48,464 nt of DNA, taken from the NCBI GenBank assembly GCA_000785145.2, contig JSZA02000006.1, positions 1 to 48,464 on the forward strand. Direction: 5' to 3'. A model generated the notes under the pieces. It was not told the origin of the DNA and made no database searches. It was given only the letters and a program-made list of their open reading frames with translations. Below are positions 24,604 through 33,982 of this stretch, piece by piece. Position 1 is the stretch's first letter; each line of letters opens with the position of its first letter. Made by a program: the position numbers and the translations under genes. The DNA is from Candidatus Thiomargarita nelsonii. Lineage in GTDB: Bacteria > Pseudomonadota > Gammaproteobacteria > Beggiatoales > Beggiatoaceae.

Positions 24604-25947
24604 TTATCTGAATTTAATGTGCATCAGCACTTGACTGCCGGCTTTGAGATTTGAAAAAAACGCTTCTGAATAATGATACGAAACCGCTTTTAATCTTTTC
24701 TTATCTAACCAGAGCAGCAAAAAAACGGGCCAAAAAGCCATACCAATCCAAGCATAAATACCCGGCAAGTCTCCGCCACGCAACAAGGGGATCATCGAGC
24801 TGATGATAACTGCCCGTATCAGAATGCCCTGATATGACAAGCGGTTACTATACTGCATCAGAGCGGCTAAAATAGCACCATACAACAAAGAAAATAATAT
24901 AATAGCAATTGCGCCTCCCTCCGCATAGAAAGAGCCAAATAAGGTCGGTGAAAAACCTAATGTACCGTGTTTTTCGACATCGTGTAAGCCTAGCTTATTG
25001 ACATAGCCACCGACAGGCTTGTCTGGCCATAAAAACCTCGGTATGGGTCGTGCTAAAATTTCCAAATGTTCCATACCATACCTGAAATCTAATAAAGAAG
25101 GATAGACATCTTGTATCATCACAAAACCATCAAGCATTTGTGCATCTTCTGCCGTATAAAAACGCTCCCAGGCCGCCGTTTGTTCCAATTCACTTGAATA
25201 ACGCATTGCGCCGACCGTTGCAAATAAAGCTAGGATCCCAACAGAGATTATACTTAGCCCAATCAGACGTGTTTTTGAACTATAAGAACAAAACCAAATA
25301 CTAGCAGCAGCGATTAACAATCCTACAAATTGAAATCGCGATGCCGGCTGAAATGTTATGTAGAATGTCGCTACTAAAATCAAACTAGCGATGCCTTTGC
25401 TCTGCCATGATGCCAAAGCATTAAATTTCCATAACAATATAACCAGGGTTGATGAACCCATCAAAGCAAGGGGAAATAAAAACAAATAACTGAGCCCAAA
25501 GGCGAGTGACTGCCCCCCCAGAAATAATGCAAATGCAGTCATGTTCGAGTATATACTCACAGGGACCAACAGTAATGCTAACAATAAGACTTTTGGTGCT
25601 ATTCGTTTTAGAAAAAAATCGTCTTCTTGTGTTATTTTAACTATAGCTATGACTTCCCGTTGTCTCAGCATATAGCTTATAAGCAAACAAACATGACCCA
25701 AGACAATGTAATGCAAAGCACTCAATGCCGATTCATCTGTAATATAGTGAAGACCGAAAGTGGCATACGAATTGAGCCAATCATCCAGCTCTAATTCCAC
25801 AACAAAATATCGGTAAGAGGCCACATAAAAGAGTAAAACACTGATAAGTACAGGAATTTCATCGTTTCGTTTCAGAAACCATATAGTACTGACAACAACC
25901 AGTATCAATTGAGTAAGAAACAATTCCGGAAATTGAAAAACGTGCAT
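24604..25947 (-). CDS. Wzy-type oligosaccharide repeat unit polymerase
   Basis: Protein of 447 aa with about ten to twelve hydrophobic segments, including VLLLALLLVPVSIY, YLFLFPLALMGSSTLVILL and GLLIAAASIWFCSY. A large loop before the last helices contains the polymerase-type motif ARPIPRFLWPDKP, followed by FGSFYAEGGAIAIILFSLLYG. Such proteins join undecaprenyl-linked repeat units in the periplasm. The next upstream gene ends 2 bp away, so it is cotranscribed with the glycosyltransferases. No flippase (Wzx) is in the window. wzy symbol not assigned because sequence conservation in this family is low. Confidence 0.82.
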   Translation of the reverse strand: MHVFQFPELFLTQLILVVVSTIWFLKRNDEIPVLISVLLFYVASYRYFVVELELDDWLNSYATFGLHYITDESALSALHYIVLGHVCLLISYMLRQREVIAIVKITQEDDFFLKRIAPKVLLLALLLVPVSIYSNMTAFALFLGGQSLAFGLSYLFLFPLALMGSSTLVILLWKFNALASWQSKGIASLILVATFYITFQPASRFQFVGLLIAAASIWFCSYSSKTRLIGLSIISVGILALFATVGAMRYSSELEQTAAWERFYTAEDAQMLDGFVMIQDVYPSLLDFRYGMEHLEILARPIPRFLWPDKPVGGYVNKLGLHDVEKHGTLGFSPTLFGSFYAEGGAIAIILFSLLYGAILAALMQYSNRLSYQGILIRAVIISSMIPLLRGGDLPGIYAWIGMAFWPVFLLLWLDKKRLKAVSYHYSEAFFSNLKAGSQVLMHIKFR

Positions 25948-25949
25948 GA

Positions 25950-27155
25950 CTATATAGAATTAAGATAATGTTGAAGTTCTGATAAAGTGAGCCCAACACG
26001 CGAGGAGGCTATCGCATAAGTGGTTAAGACTTCAGGGTGATTAAGGCAGAACTTTATCGCTTCTGCTATTGCATTTGCACTGACTTCAGTCAGTACCATT
26101 CCATTTTTCTCATTTTGTACCACTTCTCCACAAAATTGTGAAGCGATAACAGGCAATTTCCAAGCTTGGGCTTCAAGTTGGGTGAGTCCAAAACCATCAG
26201 AAAGAGTCGGAAATAAAAAGACATCTGCCTGTTGATAATATTGTGCGGTACCACCGCGTGGCACTGCACCAATCCAATGTAGTTTGCTATTTAATCGGTA
26301 TTGTTCTGGAATCTTGATATCCACTTGCCCGACTATCCAGAATTCGACAGGCGCATCCCGCAGAAGTTCTGCCGCCTCTAACAGGGCAGCAATGCCTTTT
26401 CGTAAGATCACTTGTCCCAAAAATAAAACGCGCAATGGACGCTTAGCAGAAAAAGCCTGCGGATAGCTACGCACAAAATTTTTATTTTGAGATGTGGGCT
26501 GATAGGCAAGAGGGATAATGTTAATTTTATCCTTGGCAATACCTACTTTTTGCAATGCTTGGCTTGACCACGCTGAGTTAACCATGATGCGATCTGCCAA
26601 TGCACACTCTTCTCGCCACATTTCCCAATAATGGGCGGGAGCGGGTTGCCAGTCCACTTGATAGTTAGAACGTCTAAAATGTTCTTTTAAGACCAATTCT
26701 TCTTCATAAGGTCCAGGATCAATTTGTCCTAAGATAGTACGCCAACCTTTGCTTTTTGCAAAACGTAATATTTCTAAGGCTGCGTAGCTATAAGCAAACA
26801 GCGTCGGCTCAGCCGGAAAGTTTGACTGTTGACAGATTTTTTCCAAGGCTCGCTTGGTTTTTTTCTGAAACCAGTGATTGCGAGAAATAATACGATCCCA
26901 GCCTTGAAAACCTTGGCTCATTTCGTGATAGATTAAAGAAGTCGTGAAGTGCTGAACAGAGGCTTGTTCTAAATCAACATGAAAGCGTTCACGTAATTTG
27001 GTCAATACAGGTTTTGGTAATTTATTGAATAGCGATTGCCGTGTTACCCAAGCATCGGTTATCAGGGCAATCAGTTGCCTGTCTAAAGCACGCGGAATAG
27101 CATAGTGTTCACGCGAGCCCAGTTGGCAACATATCCAAGTTTTCAAAGCAGCCAC
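25950..27155 (-). CDS. Glycosyltransferase family 4
   Basis: Protein of 401 aa. The N-terminal half is long and unusual (LGSREHYAIPRALDRQLIAL...), as in GT4 enzymes that start with a short reading of a target name; GQIDPGPYEEELVL follows. The donor half has LRVLFLGQVILRKGIAALLEAAE, FWIVGQVDIKIPEQY, LHWIGAVPRGGTAQYYQQADVFLFPTLSDGFGLTQLEAQAWKLPV (split motif with E-x7-E). The start overlaps the upstream acyltransferase end by 13 bp, indicating translational coupling. Confidence 0.88.
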   Translation of the reverse strand: MAALKTWICCQLGSREHYAIPRALDRQLIALITDAWVTRQSLFNKLPKPVLTKLRERFHVDLEQASVQHFTTSLIYHEMSQGFQGWDRIISRNHWFQKKTKRALEKICQQSNFPAEPTLFAYSYAALEILRFAKSKGWRTILGQIDPGPYEEELVLKEHFRRSNYQVDWQPAPAHYWEMWREECALADRIMVNSAWSSQALQKVGIAKDKINIIPLAYQPTSQNKNFVRSYPQAFSAKRPLRVLFLGQVILRKGIAALLEAAELLRDAPVEFWIVGQVDIKIPEQYRLNSKLHWIGAVPRGGTAQYYQQADVFLFPTLSDGFGLTQLEAQAWKLPVIASQFCGEVVQNEKNGMVLTEVSANAIAEAIKFCLNHPEVLTTYAIASSRVGLTLSELQHYLNSI

Positions 27156-27682
27156 GGTTGATATTTTAAGGTATATTCCAAGTTAGTTTGACGTTTTTTG
27201 ATAAATTGAGCGGGATTACCGGCAACAATAGTATAGGGTTCCACATCTTTTGTTACCACAGCACCTGCCCCCACAACGGCCCCTTCGCCAATCGTGACAC
27301 CCGGTAAAATAAGGGCTCTATAGGCAATCCAAACATAATCGTTAATGATGACCTCTCCGCCTTTATCATTAAAGTGTGGAGATTGCGGATTATGTCCAAG
27401 CGTCAAAATAGTGGCCTCTGGCCCAATTGATACATTGGCACCTGTGTAAATAGGGTAATGCCGACCATCAAATAAGCAGCCAAAATTAATAACGTTATGG
27501 CTGCCCAAGTGTACTTTTCTCCCGTTTAAAAATCTGCATCCCATTTGTACTGATGTGCCTGTTCCTATTTCTGCCAAATAGGCTTTAAGGTAGGCCATGC
27601 GGAGTTTACGGGATGGCATGTTTCCAATTAGGTGATTGTAGCTATAAGCTAAAATACCACCGACAATAACCCTATAATTCAT
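27143..27682 (-). CDS. Hexapeptide-repeat acyltransferase
   Basis: Protein of 179 aa. Left-handed beta-helix repeats run from about residue 40 (VQMGCRFLNG, VHLGSHNVINFGCLFDGRHYPIYTGANVSIGPEATILTLGHNP) to the typical end [54 protein letters not shown]. This is the pattern of maltose/galactoside O-acetyltransferase-like enzymes; the likely donor is acetyl-CoA and the acceptor a sugar of the repeat unit. Overlaps the downstream glycosyltransferase start. Confidence 0.9.
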   Translation of the reverse strand: MNYRVIVGGILAYSYNHLIGNMPSRKLRMAYLKAYLAEIGTGTSVQMGCRFLNGRKVHLGSHNVINFGCLFDGRHYPIYTGANVSIGPEATILTLGHNPQSPHFNDKGGEVIINDYVWIAYRALILPGVTIGEGAVVGAGAVVTKDVEPYTIVAGNPAQFIKKRQTNLEYTLKYQPWLL

Positions 27683-27703
27683 AAAACTTGATAAGTGATA
27701 TAC

Positions 27704-28453
27704 TCAAAAATTATTAAAAAAGTTCCAAGGAGGTTCTGTGTTAGATATTTTTTGTAATACTAACAAATTACAAAATCCATTAAGCCAGAAATACCAATAA
27801 GGTTTACGTTTAATAAATGCTGCTGCTGTGAAACGTCCCTTTCGGTAAAGAGAAGGTTGTAATTCTGGAGTCAATATAACTCTGTATTTATTTTGAGCTT
27901 TAATAAAACGAAATAACTTTTTTACGGAGGGTAAGAGTAAATCGTGGAAAACTAAAAATCCACCCACATCCAAAAGCAAATCTCCATAAAAAGAATCTAT
28001 GAACTTATAGTCAAAAGTATGCATGCCATCAATAAAAACGAGTTCAAATCGCTCATTTTTATCCAAAAGCTTCGGTGCTTCAATATGTGTTGGTCCATGA
28101 CATAGGGTAAAATTTTCTAATAATTGATGTTGTTCAAGCAATGTTAATGCAACACCTTGATGTTCCTGAAACTGGACAGGATCGATACCATAATGCCGCC
28201 CCTGATTTAATGCAATTGCTTGAGTGATTGCTAATGTACTAATACCATTAGCGACCCCTGTCTCTACACTTTTTTTGACATTATTTTGCGTAATAATCGT
28301 AGCAAGAATATGGGCTTCCATTTTGCTGATACCACCAGCAATTTCCCGCCTATTTTTTCCTGTATCGCCAACCCAACCACGCTCAATTACCTTGTCAGTA
28401 AACAATTCAAAATTGTCAGGCAGGCAAATATTTAATACATTTTTATTTTGCAT
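27704..28453 (-). CDS. Class I SAM methyltransferase (Methyltransf_24-like)
   Basis: Protein of 249 aa. The SAM site is SVETGVANGISTLAITQAI (about 67-85), followed by HYGIDPVQ (acidic residue contacting the ribose) and FELVFIDGMHTFDYKFIDSFYGDLLLDVGGFLVFHDLL, the hallmark of Methyltransf_24 proteins common in polysaccharide clusters. Probably O-methylates a sugar or modifies a glycan end. Substrate not deducible. Lies between two genes with 20-bp gaps on the same strand. Confidence 0.82.
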   Translation of the reverse strand: MQNKNVLNICLPDNFELFTDKVIERGWVGDTGKNRREIAGGISKMEAHILATIITQNNVKKSVETGVANGISTLAITQAIALNQGRHYGIDPVQFQEHQGVALTLLEQHQLLENFTLCHGPTHIEAPKLLDKNERFELVFIDGMHTFDYKFIDSFYGDLLLDVGGFLVFHDLLLPSVKKLFRFIKAQNKYRVILTPELQPSLYRKGRFTAAAFIKRKPYWYFWLNGFCNLLVLQKISNTEPPWNFFNNF

Positions 28454-28474
28454 ATATTCAATTGAAAATTGATA

Positions 28475-29644
28475 TTAATGTTCTGTTAAACGATTAATTA
28501 CCAGTTCCGCATTGATGTCCCATGAATTTTCTTTCAAATACCTCTCCCATTGATGTTTTGGCGGCGTGTCAAAGATTTTTCTCACGCCTTCAACAATTGC
28601 ATCCACAGATTCAATCCAAACACCAAGCGCATATTTTTGTACAACTGAGCGTAATGCGCCATCTCCAGCAGACGCGACACAGGGCAAACGGTGACAAACA
28701 GCCGTATTCAGCACGCCACTGGCTGAGCGAAATGATTTATTATAGATCAGCAAAATAATATCTGATGCTATAAATAATTGACTCACCTCGTCATCAGGAA
28801 TAAAGCGGCATTCCCAGCGACAGCGTTCCATAACCCCCAATTCTGTTGCCAATGCCTGATAATAAGTTAAGGGGCGTTGTGCCGCTGACTGTTCTTTTCC
28901 GGCTATCACCAAATAGACATCAGGTAAGGCAACCATGGCGCGTATGATTGGGTCAATATTTTTACCATCACGAATGCCACCAAATATTAACATCACTTTT
29001 GCCGTTTGTGGTAAACGGAGTTCGCGTCTGACACTTTCTCTTGTGTGCTTGGTGCTCGGAAATTTATAAGGTCCATGCGGGATAATTGTCGTTCGGAGTT
29101 GAGTTCTTGCAGTATCCAATTCAATCCGATCATGCACAAAAGCTTCCCGCAAAAATGAATAACCACAAGCGATTGACCAACGGTGCCACCAAATTGGTCC
29201 CACAACAAAATCACGTACCGGATCATGTACAACAGCACCAAAAACGACTCCTTTTTTTGCTAGGCGCTTCAAACGCCATGACCATAAAGGGGCTAAATAT
29301 TCTGAATAATCGGATAAGACATACTGAAAATTATTTTTTTTGATAAAATCGGCTAATATGAAATAATTTTTTAAAATGGTATAAGCAAAGTATGCGCGTT
29401 TTAAAAGTCTATTATGTATTGGCTTGCTCGGAACAATATCAGACAAGGTGGGGACTATACGATACTTTTCCCCCCGCTCACTGGGATATTTAGCTGAACA
29501 AAGAAAAGTGACCTCCACCCCAGATTCAACCAGGGCATTTGCTTGCTCATGTGCATAATCCGCTATCCCACCATAACTGGCAGGTGAATAGTATAACAAT
29601 TTTCGTCCAAGATAAATCTTGGACTCCTGAGAATTATTCAACAT
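28475..29644 (-). CDS. Glycosyltransferase family 4 with repeat-derived N-terminus
   Basis: Protein of 389 aa from ATG 29644, which overlaps the upstream gene's end by 11 bp. Homologues would begin KLLYYSPASYGGIADYAHEQA directly after Met. Here the first residues MLNNSQESKIYLGR are translated from a GTCCAAGAT hairpin (29605-29627) inserted just after a Shine-Dalgarno-like CAGGAG, so the original start codon is lost and an upstream ATG substitutes. The donor half has VMLIFGGIRDGKNIDPIIRAM, LVIAGKE and FIASDIILLIYNKSFRSASGVLNTAVCHRLPCVAS. Function likely kept if the extension is tolerated. Confidence 0.88.
   Translation of the reverse strand: MLNNSQESKIYLGRKLLYYSPASYGGIADYAHEQANALVESGVEVTFLCSAKYPSERGEKYRIVPTLSDIVPSKPIHNRLLKRAYFAYTILKNYFILADFIKKNNFQYVLSDYSEYLAPLWSWRLKRLAKKGVVFGAVVHDPVRDFVVGPIWWHRWSIACGYSFLREAFVHDRIELDTARTQLRTTIIPHGPYKFPSTKHTRESVRRELRLPQTAKVMLIFGGIRDGKNIDPIIRAMVALPDVYLVIAGKEQSAAQRPLTYYQALATELGVMERCRWECRFIPDDEVSQLFIASDIILLIYNKSFRSASGVLNTAVCHRLPCVASAGDGALRSVVQKYALGVWIESVDAIVEGVRKIFDTPPKHQWERYLKENSWDINAELVINRLTEH
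29605..29627. repeat. GTCCAAGAT hairpin inside a coding start
   Basis: GTCCAAGATAAATCTTGGAC followed by TCC. On the minus strand it encodes ESKIYLGR at the N-terminus of the glycosyltransferase. Confidence 0.9.
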
Positions 29645-30824
29645 TTTCCCATAAACCTTTTAAAAAATTATCTGGAGAATGATACGCTTGTGCAATTTTA
29701 GCCTGCACGCTTGCCTTTTTTTTATATTCCTCTAGTTGAGAGATCATCAGTTCAATCTTTTCGGCCAAATCCAAGGCATTTTTATCTTCTATGCCTATGC
29801 CTGCACCATACTGAGAGACGGCATCTTCCATCCAAGTATCTTTAGTAAAAATAATCGGTATGCCAGCCGTAGCGGCTTCTACCCCCACGCCGGATATTCT
29901 CGCATAGTATGATTGACGATGATAAGGTAATACCATACAATCCGTTTGGTTCATATAGTCGTCGTACTCTTCGCTGCTGAGGGCGGATGTTAAAAAAACG
30001 ACTTTTTGACTCAGTGCCGGCTTTAATTGAGTACCATCCAATAAAAATATCTCCATATTCCATTGAATGATAAATTTCACATTTAAATCAGGCTTTTGTC
30101 TGAGCAGATGCAAGATCGCCTCTTGTAGTACATCAATACCTTTTTCCAGTCTAGCTGGACCAAGGCAACTCATTATAACAGGCTCTCCCTGCTTTTTTTC
30201 TTTTTTTTGGGCAGGCAATTTTATCCTTGGACTTGGAAAAACAAAAAAGTCCAAGCCTGACAGGATATTGTATTCTCTGGCTAAACGATCACTGTCTGTC
30301 GCAAAACAGACGCTGCTTGACGAAAAGCCTTGGAGCACTTTTTTGAGAAGAACTGTAGAGCGTTTAAAAACGGGTTGTGTAGAGTTATCAGGGTAGCTCC
30401 CTGCATTATTCCTAATAAATAACACTAAGCGCTTAAATTTTTTACCTTGGTATTTTCTGACTAAAAAACGCCATGCTATCAGATGATAAATAATCACCGT
30501 GGGCACAAAGACGCAATCAAAGGGTTCTGAGGCGGCTAGAAATTTATCGAGGGTATTATAAACACGCCAATTATGTTTTAGAATTCCCCAATATCGCTTG
30601 AGAGCAATTGGGCTATTATAAATGTCATCCCAATTGGTATATTTGAACAAGGGTAGTGCATTCAGTTCATCAATAATGTCTTGACTGACTGTTTGGTGAG
30701 CCGCAAGAGTCACCTTGACACCGATTGCCCGGTTAATGTCTGTCACTGCTTTATCGTATTCATACCAGTGCCCTCGATGATCTTTTAGAGCCTCTTCTAC
30801 GATTAACAATTTTTGCTGTTTCAT
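29634..30824 (-). CDS. Glycosyltransferase (GT4-like)
   Basis: Protein of 396 aa. It begins LLIVEEALKDHRGHWYEYDKAV, as in a group of GT-B enzymes from polysaccharide clusters. The C-terminal half shows PVIMSCLGPARLEKGIDVLQEAI, VFLTSALSSEEYDDYMNQTDCMVLPYHRQSYYARISGVGVEAATAGIPIIFT, an E-x7-E-like donor site with Tyr-Arg-rich loop. Family 4 assignment is by overall pattern; substrates unknown. Last codons overlap the downstream glycosyltransferase start. The next gene upstream ends 8 bp before its start. Confidence 0.83.
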   Translation of the reverse strand: MKQQKLLIVEEALKDHRGHWYEYDKAVTDINRAIGVKVTLAAHQTVSQDIIDELNALPLFKYTNWDDIYNSPIALKRYWGILKHNWRVYNTLDKFLAASEPFDCVFVPTVIIYHLIAWRFLVRKYQGKKFKRLVLFIRNNAGSYPDNSTQPVFKRSTVLLKKVLQGFSSSSVCFATDSDRLAREYNILSGLDFFVFPSPRIKLPAQKKEKKQGEPVIMSCLGPARLEKGIDVLQEAILHLLRQKPDLNVKFIIQWNMEIFLLDGTQLKPALSQKVVFLTSALSSEEYDDYMNQTDCMVLPYHRQSYYARISGVGVEAATAGIPIIFTKDTWMEDAVSQYGAGIGIEDKNALDLAEKIELMISQLEEYKKKASVQAKIAQAYHSPDNFLKGLWENVE

Positions 30825-30832
30825 GTTAGATT

Positions 30833-31888
30833 TTACTTTTCAAAAAAAACGCTCTGAATTTTTTCAAACCACAGTTTAGCCATCAAATGAGTACCGGCTT
30901 CGTTAAAATGTACCTGAGTTTGATCACGATAAGAACTGCCAAGCACATCCGTATCAGGACCTTCAAAAGCTAATCCCTCATCCCATATACGTTTTTGAGC
31001 TTTTCGCACAGATTCTGCTATCTGATCGTCTGCGTAGGTGGCTTGTGCCACCATCCACGGAATTTGATATTCATTTTGGCAATCTCTAATCAACTTTGAT
31101 AAACGACTATAGTATTCCTCTAATGTCATTCCTTGGTCAGTTTCGCCTTGATGCCACAAAATGGCTCTCACTCCTGATGACGCTTCAATTGCACGTATAA
31201 GTCCTTGAAAGTTTTCGCTTCCCTGTTCCCAATCTTTTATGCTACTGCCCCCAACTGCCACGTTAATAAATCCGATGGGTATATCTAATGTCTTTACCAA
31301 CAAATCCCCAACTAATGGCCAAGGTGAACCGCCGCCGCCTCTAATCTGAGGATCATCTCCCTGTTTCCAAAGAATTGAATGATCTTCCTGCATCTGCCCA
31401 GTTCGTACTTGATTTGATTGAGTTATAAATAGGGTGTCAGATCCACCTGATGCATTAGATTGCCCCGCAATAATAAAAACTTCTCCTATCCCGACTTGGA
31501 TAGCATTAGCCCGCCGATAACCAGCCCCCTGACTTCTACTAAAAAGTTTAAGCCATCCTTCTGATGGATAAGCTATTTTTCCATTAAAATGACTTAAGTT
31601 GGGAGAACTGTCTAGCTCGATCCAATCATTTTCAGAAATAAAATTTTTATCAGGTGTCAACAAAGCCACTTCAATTGAATCAGCCAATAAACCCACTCGT
31701 CCAGAGATATTAAGATATGACTGTCCAGAGCGTTGCACAACTTGCCCATCTTGAATATTTAAGCTATGGATTTTAGTATCAAGATAGAGTGCTGTTCGCA
31801 ATCCAAAGCTATTAGTCCAGACTAAAAAAAGGACAGTAGAAAAAAAGGCAGTAAATACTATTGCAGCCCGATATTTCTTGAGATTCAT
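30833..31888 (-). CDS. Sialate O-acetylesterase-like (SASA) membrane-anchored esterase
   Basis: Protein of 351 aa. The N-terminal anchor AAIVFTAFFSTVLFLVWTNSFG (9-30) would leave the catalytic domain in the periplasm. SASA family motifs: IIAGQSNASGG with the nucleophile serine (about 140), INVAVGGSSIKDWE, ILWHQGETDQG, and a C-terminal VHFNEAGTHLMA with the catalytic His. It probably removes acetyl groups from the polysaccharide, counterbalancing the hexapeptide acyltransferases. An N-terminal beta region (about 40-115) is of unknown role. Confidence 0.88.
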   Translation of the reverse strand: MNLKKYRAAIVFTAFFSTVLFLVWTNSFGLRTALYLDTKIHSLNIQDGQVVQRSGQSYLNISGRVGLLADSIEVALLTPDKNFISENDWIELDSSPNLSHFNGKIAYPSEGWLKLFSRSQGAGYRRANAIQVGIGEVFIIAGQSNASGGSDTLFITQSNQVRTGQMQEDHSILWKQGDDPQIRGGGGSPWPLVGDLLVKTLDIPIGFINVAVGGSSIKDWEQGSENFQGLIRAIEASSGVRAILWHQGETDQGMTLEEYYSRLSKLIRDCQNEYQIPWMVAQATYADDQIAESVRKAQKRIWDEGLAFEGPDTDVLGSSYRDQTQVHFNEAGTHLMAKLWFEKIQSVFFEK

Positions 31889-31906
31889 TTTTTTTGTACA
31901 TACTAT

Positions 31907-33001
31907 TCAATGAGGATCAGAAATAGAGGATTCATAAATCCCACCCCTGGCAACCGATAAATGATGCAAAAGATTTGTTATATGCTTTTTAAGATAAGCA
32001 GCACTCCTTCTCCTGAGCGCTCCGATGGGAACCGATAAAAGATAGATAAAACTAGCAAATATCACGCCACTTAGACTCCTGAAAAAATAGGCCGTTGGAT
32101 TCACTACAGATAAGCTAACTGCCTTTTTTAAATCTTTGGCAATCGCCTCAGACACCAGCTTTGCACTGAAAGCGGCATCAATCACCTCTACAGCATAATC
32201 ATGTGCGCCATAGCCCAACAGAATAGCGATAAATTTGCTTAATATAATATGCGCTTGTTCTTCTGTTCTAAGGCGTTCCAGCAGTTGCTCCCGCTTGAGA
32301 AAATAAACGGCATCTCCCCAAATCAATTGAGGATTGGAATTGGCACCATAAACCAAGTTATGCCGTAACCAGTGTTCACGGGAAAGGATAAATAAAGCAA
32401 AACCCTGTTCTCGTATAAAAGCGTCAGTTTCAGCAAAAAAGGGGGCACCTTTGTGCCGTTCTATGAAACTGACCTCAATTTGTAGCCCCATGAGAGTGGT
32501 ATCCAAAAAATCTGAGGCACCTTTAAGCACGTCCAAATCCGCGCCCTCGACATCAATTTTCATAAAATCAGGTCGCAATTCAGGTCGATCAGCAAGACAA
32601 TTGTTTAGGGTATCGACTTCTATAGGAATAGAACCCGCTGATTCATGCCATTCTCGATTAGCAAAATCTTGGAGTTGCGCCATATTTAATGGATATAGAG
32701 ACGAAGCCGGCGCGAATGTTGTCAGATGTAGTGCTTTCTTGCCTTTTTCAGCACTCAAACCAGTGGCAAAATTCACTGTCTTTGCTGTCGTCGCATAGTC
32801 TTGAGAACGGGTATCAGGCTCAAATGTCACAAACTGGATTAATGATTCTGCTGGCTGCCAGCGTTCATCTACGCCCATCGCTGCCCCCACATCGACAATC
32901 ACAAGCGGTTTTTCAGTGAGAATCTTGGCCATAGCATCAGTGATGACATAAAAGTAAGTCGGCCATAATTTATGATCAAGCTTTTTAATTAGCGTTTTCA
33001 T
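31907..33001 (-). CDS. FkbM family methyltransferase
   Basis: Protein of 364 aa. The SAM-binding motif VIVDVGAAMGVDERW (about 34-48), FEPDTRS, and the FkbM block DFMKIDVEGADLDVLKGA with LQIEVSFIERHKG are clear. FkbM proteins O-methylate sugars or polyketides. The C-terminal extension (about 240-364) contains one hydrophobic segment (VIFASFIYLLSVPIGAL) that may touch the membrane. The gap to the next upstream gene holds a GGAGCCCAAGATTTATCTTGG hairpin. Confidence 0.9.
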   Translation of the reverse strand: MKTLIKKLDHKLWPTYFYVITDAMAKILTEKPLVIVDVGAAMGVDERWQPAESLIQFVTFEPDTRSQDYATTAKTVNFATGLSAEKGKKALHLTTFAPASSLYPLNMAQLQDFANREWHESAGSIPIEVDTLNNCLADRPELRPDFMKIDVEGADLDVLKGASDFLDTTLMGLQIEVSFIERHKGAPFFAETDAFIREQGFALFILSREHWLRHNLVYGANSNPQLIWGDAVYFLKREQLLERLRTEEQAHIILSKFIAILLGYGAHDYAVEVIDAAFSAKLVSEAIAKDLKKAVSLSVVNPTAYFFRSLSGVIFASFIYLLSVPIGALRRRSAAYLKKHITNLLHHLSVARGGIYESSISDPH

Positions 33002-33014
33002 TTCGTAGTATTTT

Positions 33015-33037
33015 GGAGCCCAAGATTTATCTTGGAC
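33015..33037. repeat. GGAGCCCAAGAT hairpin between FkbM and epimerase genes
   Basis: A variant with GCC for GTCC on one arm, 14 bp upstream of the FkbM start codon and 11 bp after the epimerase stop. Confidence 0.85.
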
Positions 33038-33047
33038 TACTAGCCGA

Positions 33048-33965
33048 CTAATGAGTTTGATACCATTTAACAGTATTATTGATACCCTGTTCTATACTGG
33101 TAGCCGCTTGCCAGCCTAGCTCTTTTCTGACACGGCTCACATCTAACAAACGCTTTTTCACGCCCACAAATTTGGTGGTATTGTGCTGAATTTTTCCGGT
33201 AAAGCCAGATGCTTGCCGAATAATTTCTGTGATGGCTTTGATAGAATAAGCTTGTCCTGTCCCCAAATTTAAAACATCTACTTTAGAATTATCCGCAGCC
33301 GCGATAATCCCATCGACAACATCTTCCACATACAGAAACTCACGTTCTTGACTGCCATCTCCCCAAACTTCAACCACTTCAGTGTGTGCAGCACGAACAA
33401 ATTTACCAATCAACGCCCCCATGACATGAGAATTTTCAGCAAAACTATCGCCAGGACCATAAACAGTCGGTAAGACGACACTGGTACAATCTAGCCCATA
33501 TTCCTCACGGTAGGCGCGTTGCCCAATCAATAGCGCTTTTTTTGTCATGGCATAACTGAACAAATAATCTTCCGGCTCAGTTCCCCATAATTCCGTCTCA
33601 GGATGTGGCTCTCCATGAGAAGGATACATACAATAAGATAAGATACTGGTAAATTTAGCTTTAGGAAAAAAACGCGCCCATGCCTCCAGAATATTAACAT
33701 TCATGGACATATTAACGTGAAACTGCGTTGCAGGATGATGAACTGGCCAATCTCCTGCTTTATATAAGGCCGCCAAATGAATAATCTGGTCACATTCAAA
33801 AGCCCAGTGTAACTTTTCAAACCAGTCAAAGAGGGCGGCACGGTTAACTAAATCAACCGTTTCTGAGCCCATAGCAATAACTCGGCCATTCGTGCTATTG
33901 CGTAAGCTCTGGACTAATGCCCTGCCAATAAAACCGGTTGCGCCTGTAATGATGATATTTTTCAT
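33048..33965 (-). CDS. NAD-dependent epimerase (GDP-fucose synthase-like SDR)
   Basis: Protein of 305 aa of the extended SDR family. NAD(P) loop TGATGFIG (7-14), catalytic Ser in ILSYCMYPSHGEPH, Tyr-Lys in YAMTKKALL, and VYGPGDSF, WGDGSQEREFLYVEDVVDGI. The SYCMYP and REFLYVED blocks are closest to GDP-4-keto-6-deoxy-mannose epimerase/reductase. The exact nucleotide sugar is uncertain. It starts 17 bp after the upstream methyltransferase stop, so the two may act on one sugar. Confidence 0.87.
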   Translation of the reverse strand: MKNIIITGATGFIGRALVQSLRNSTNGRVIAMGSETVDLVNRAALFDWFEKLHWAFECDQIIHLAALYKAGDWPVHHPATQFHVNMSMNVNILEAWARFFPKAKFTSILSYCMYPSHGEPHPETELWGTEPEDYLFSYAMTKKALLIGQRAYREEYGLDCTSVVLPTVYGPGDSFAENSHVMGALIGKFVRAAHTEVVEVWGDGSQEREFLYVEDVVDGIIAAADNSKVDVLNLGTGQAYSIKAITEIIRQASGFTGKIQHNTTKFVGVKKRLLDVSRVRKELGWQAATSIEQGINNTVKWYQTH

Positions 33966-33982
33966 GGAAAATGGCTTACAAT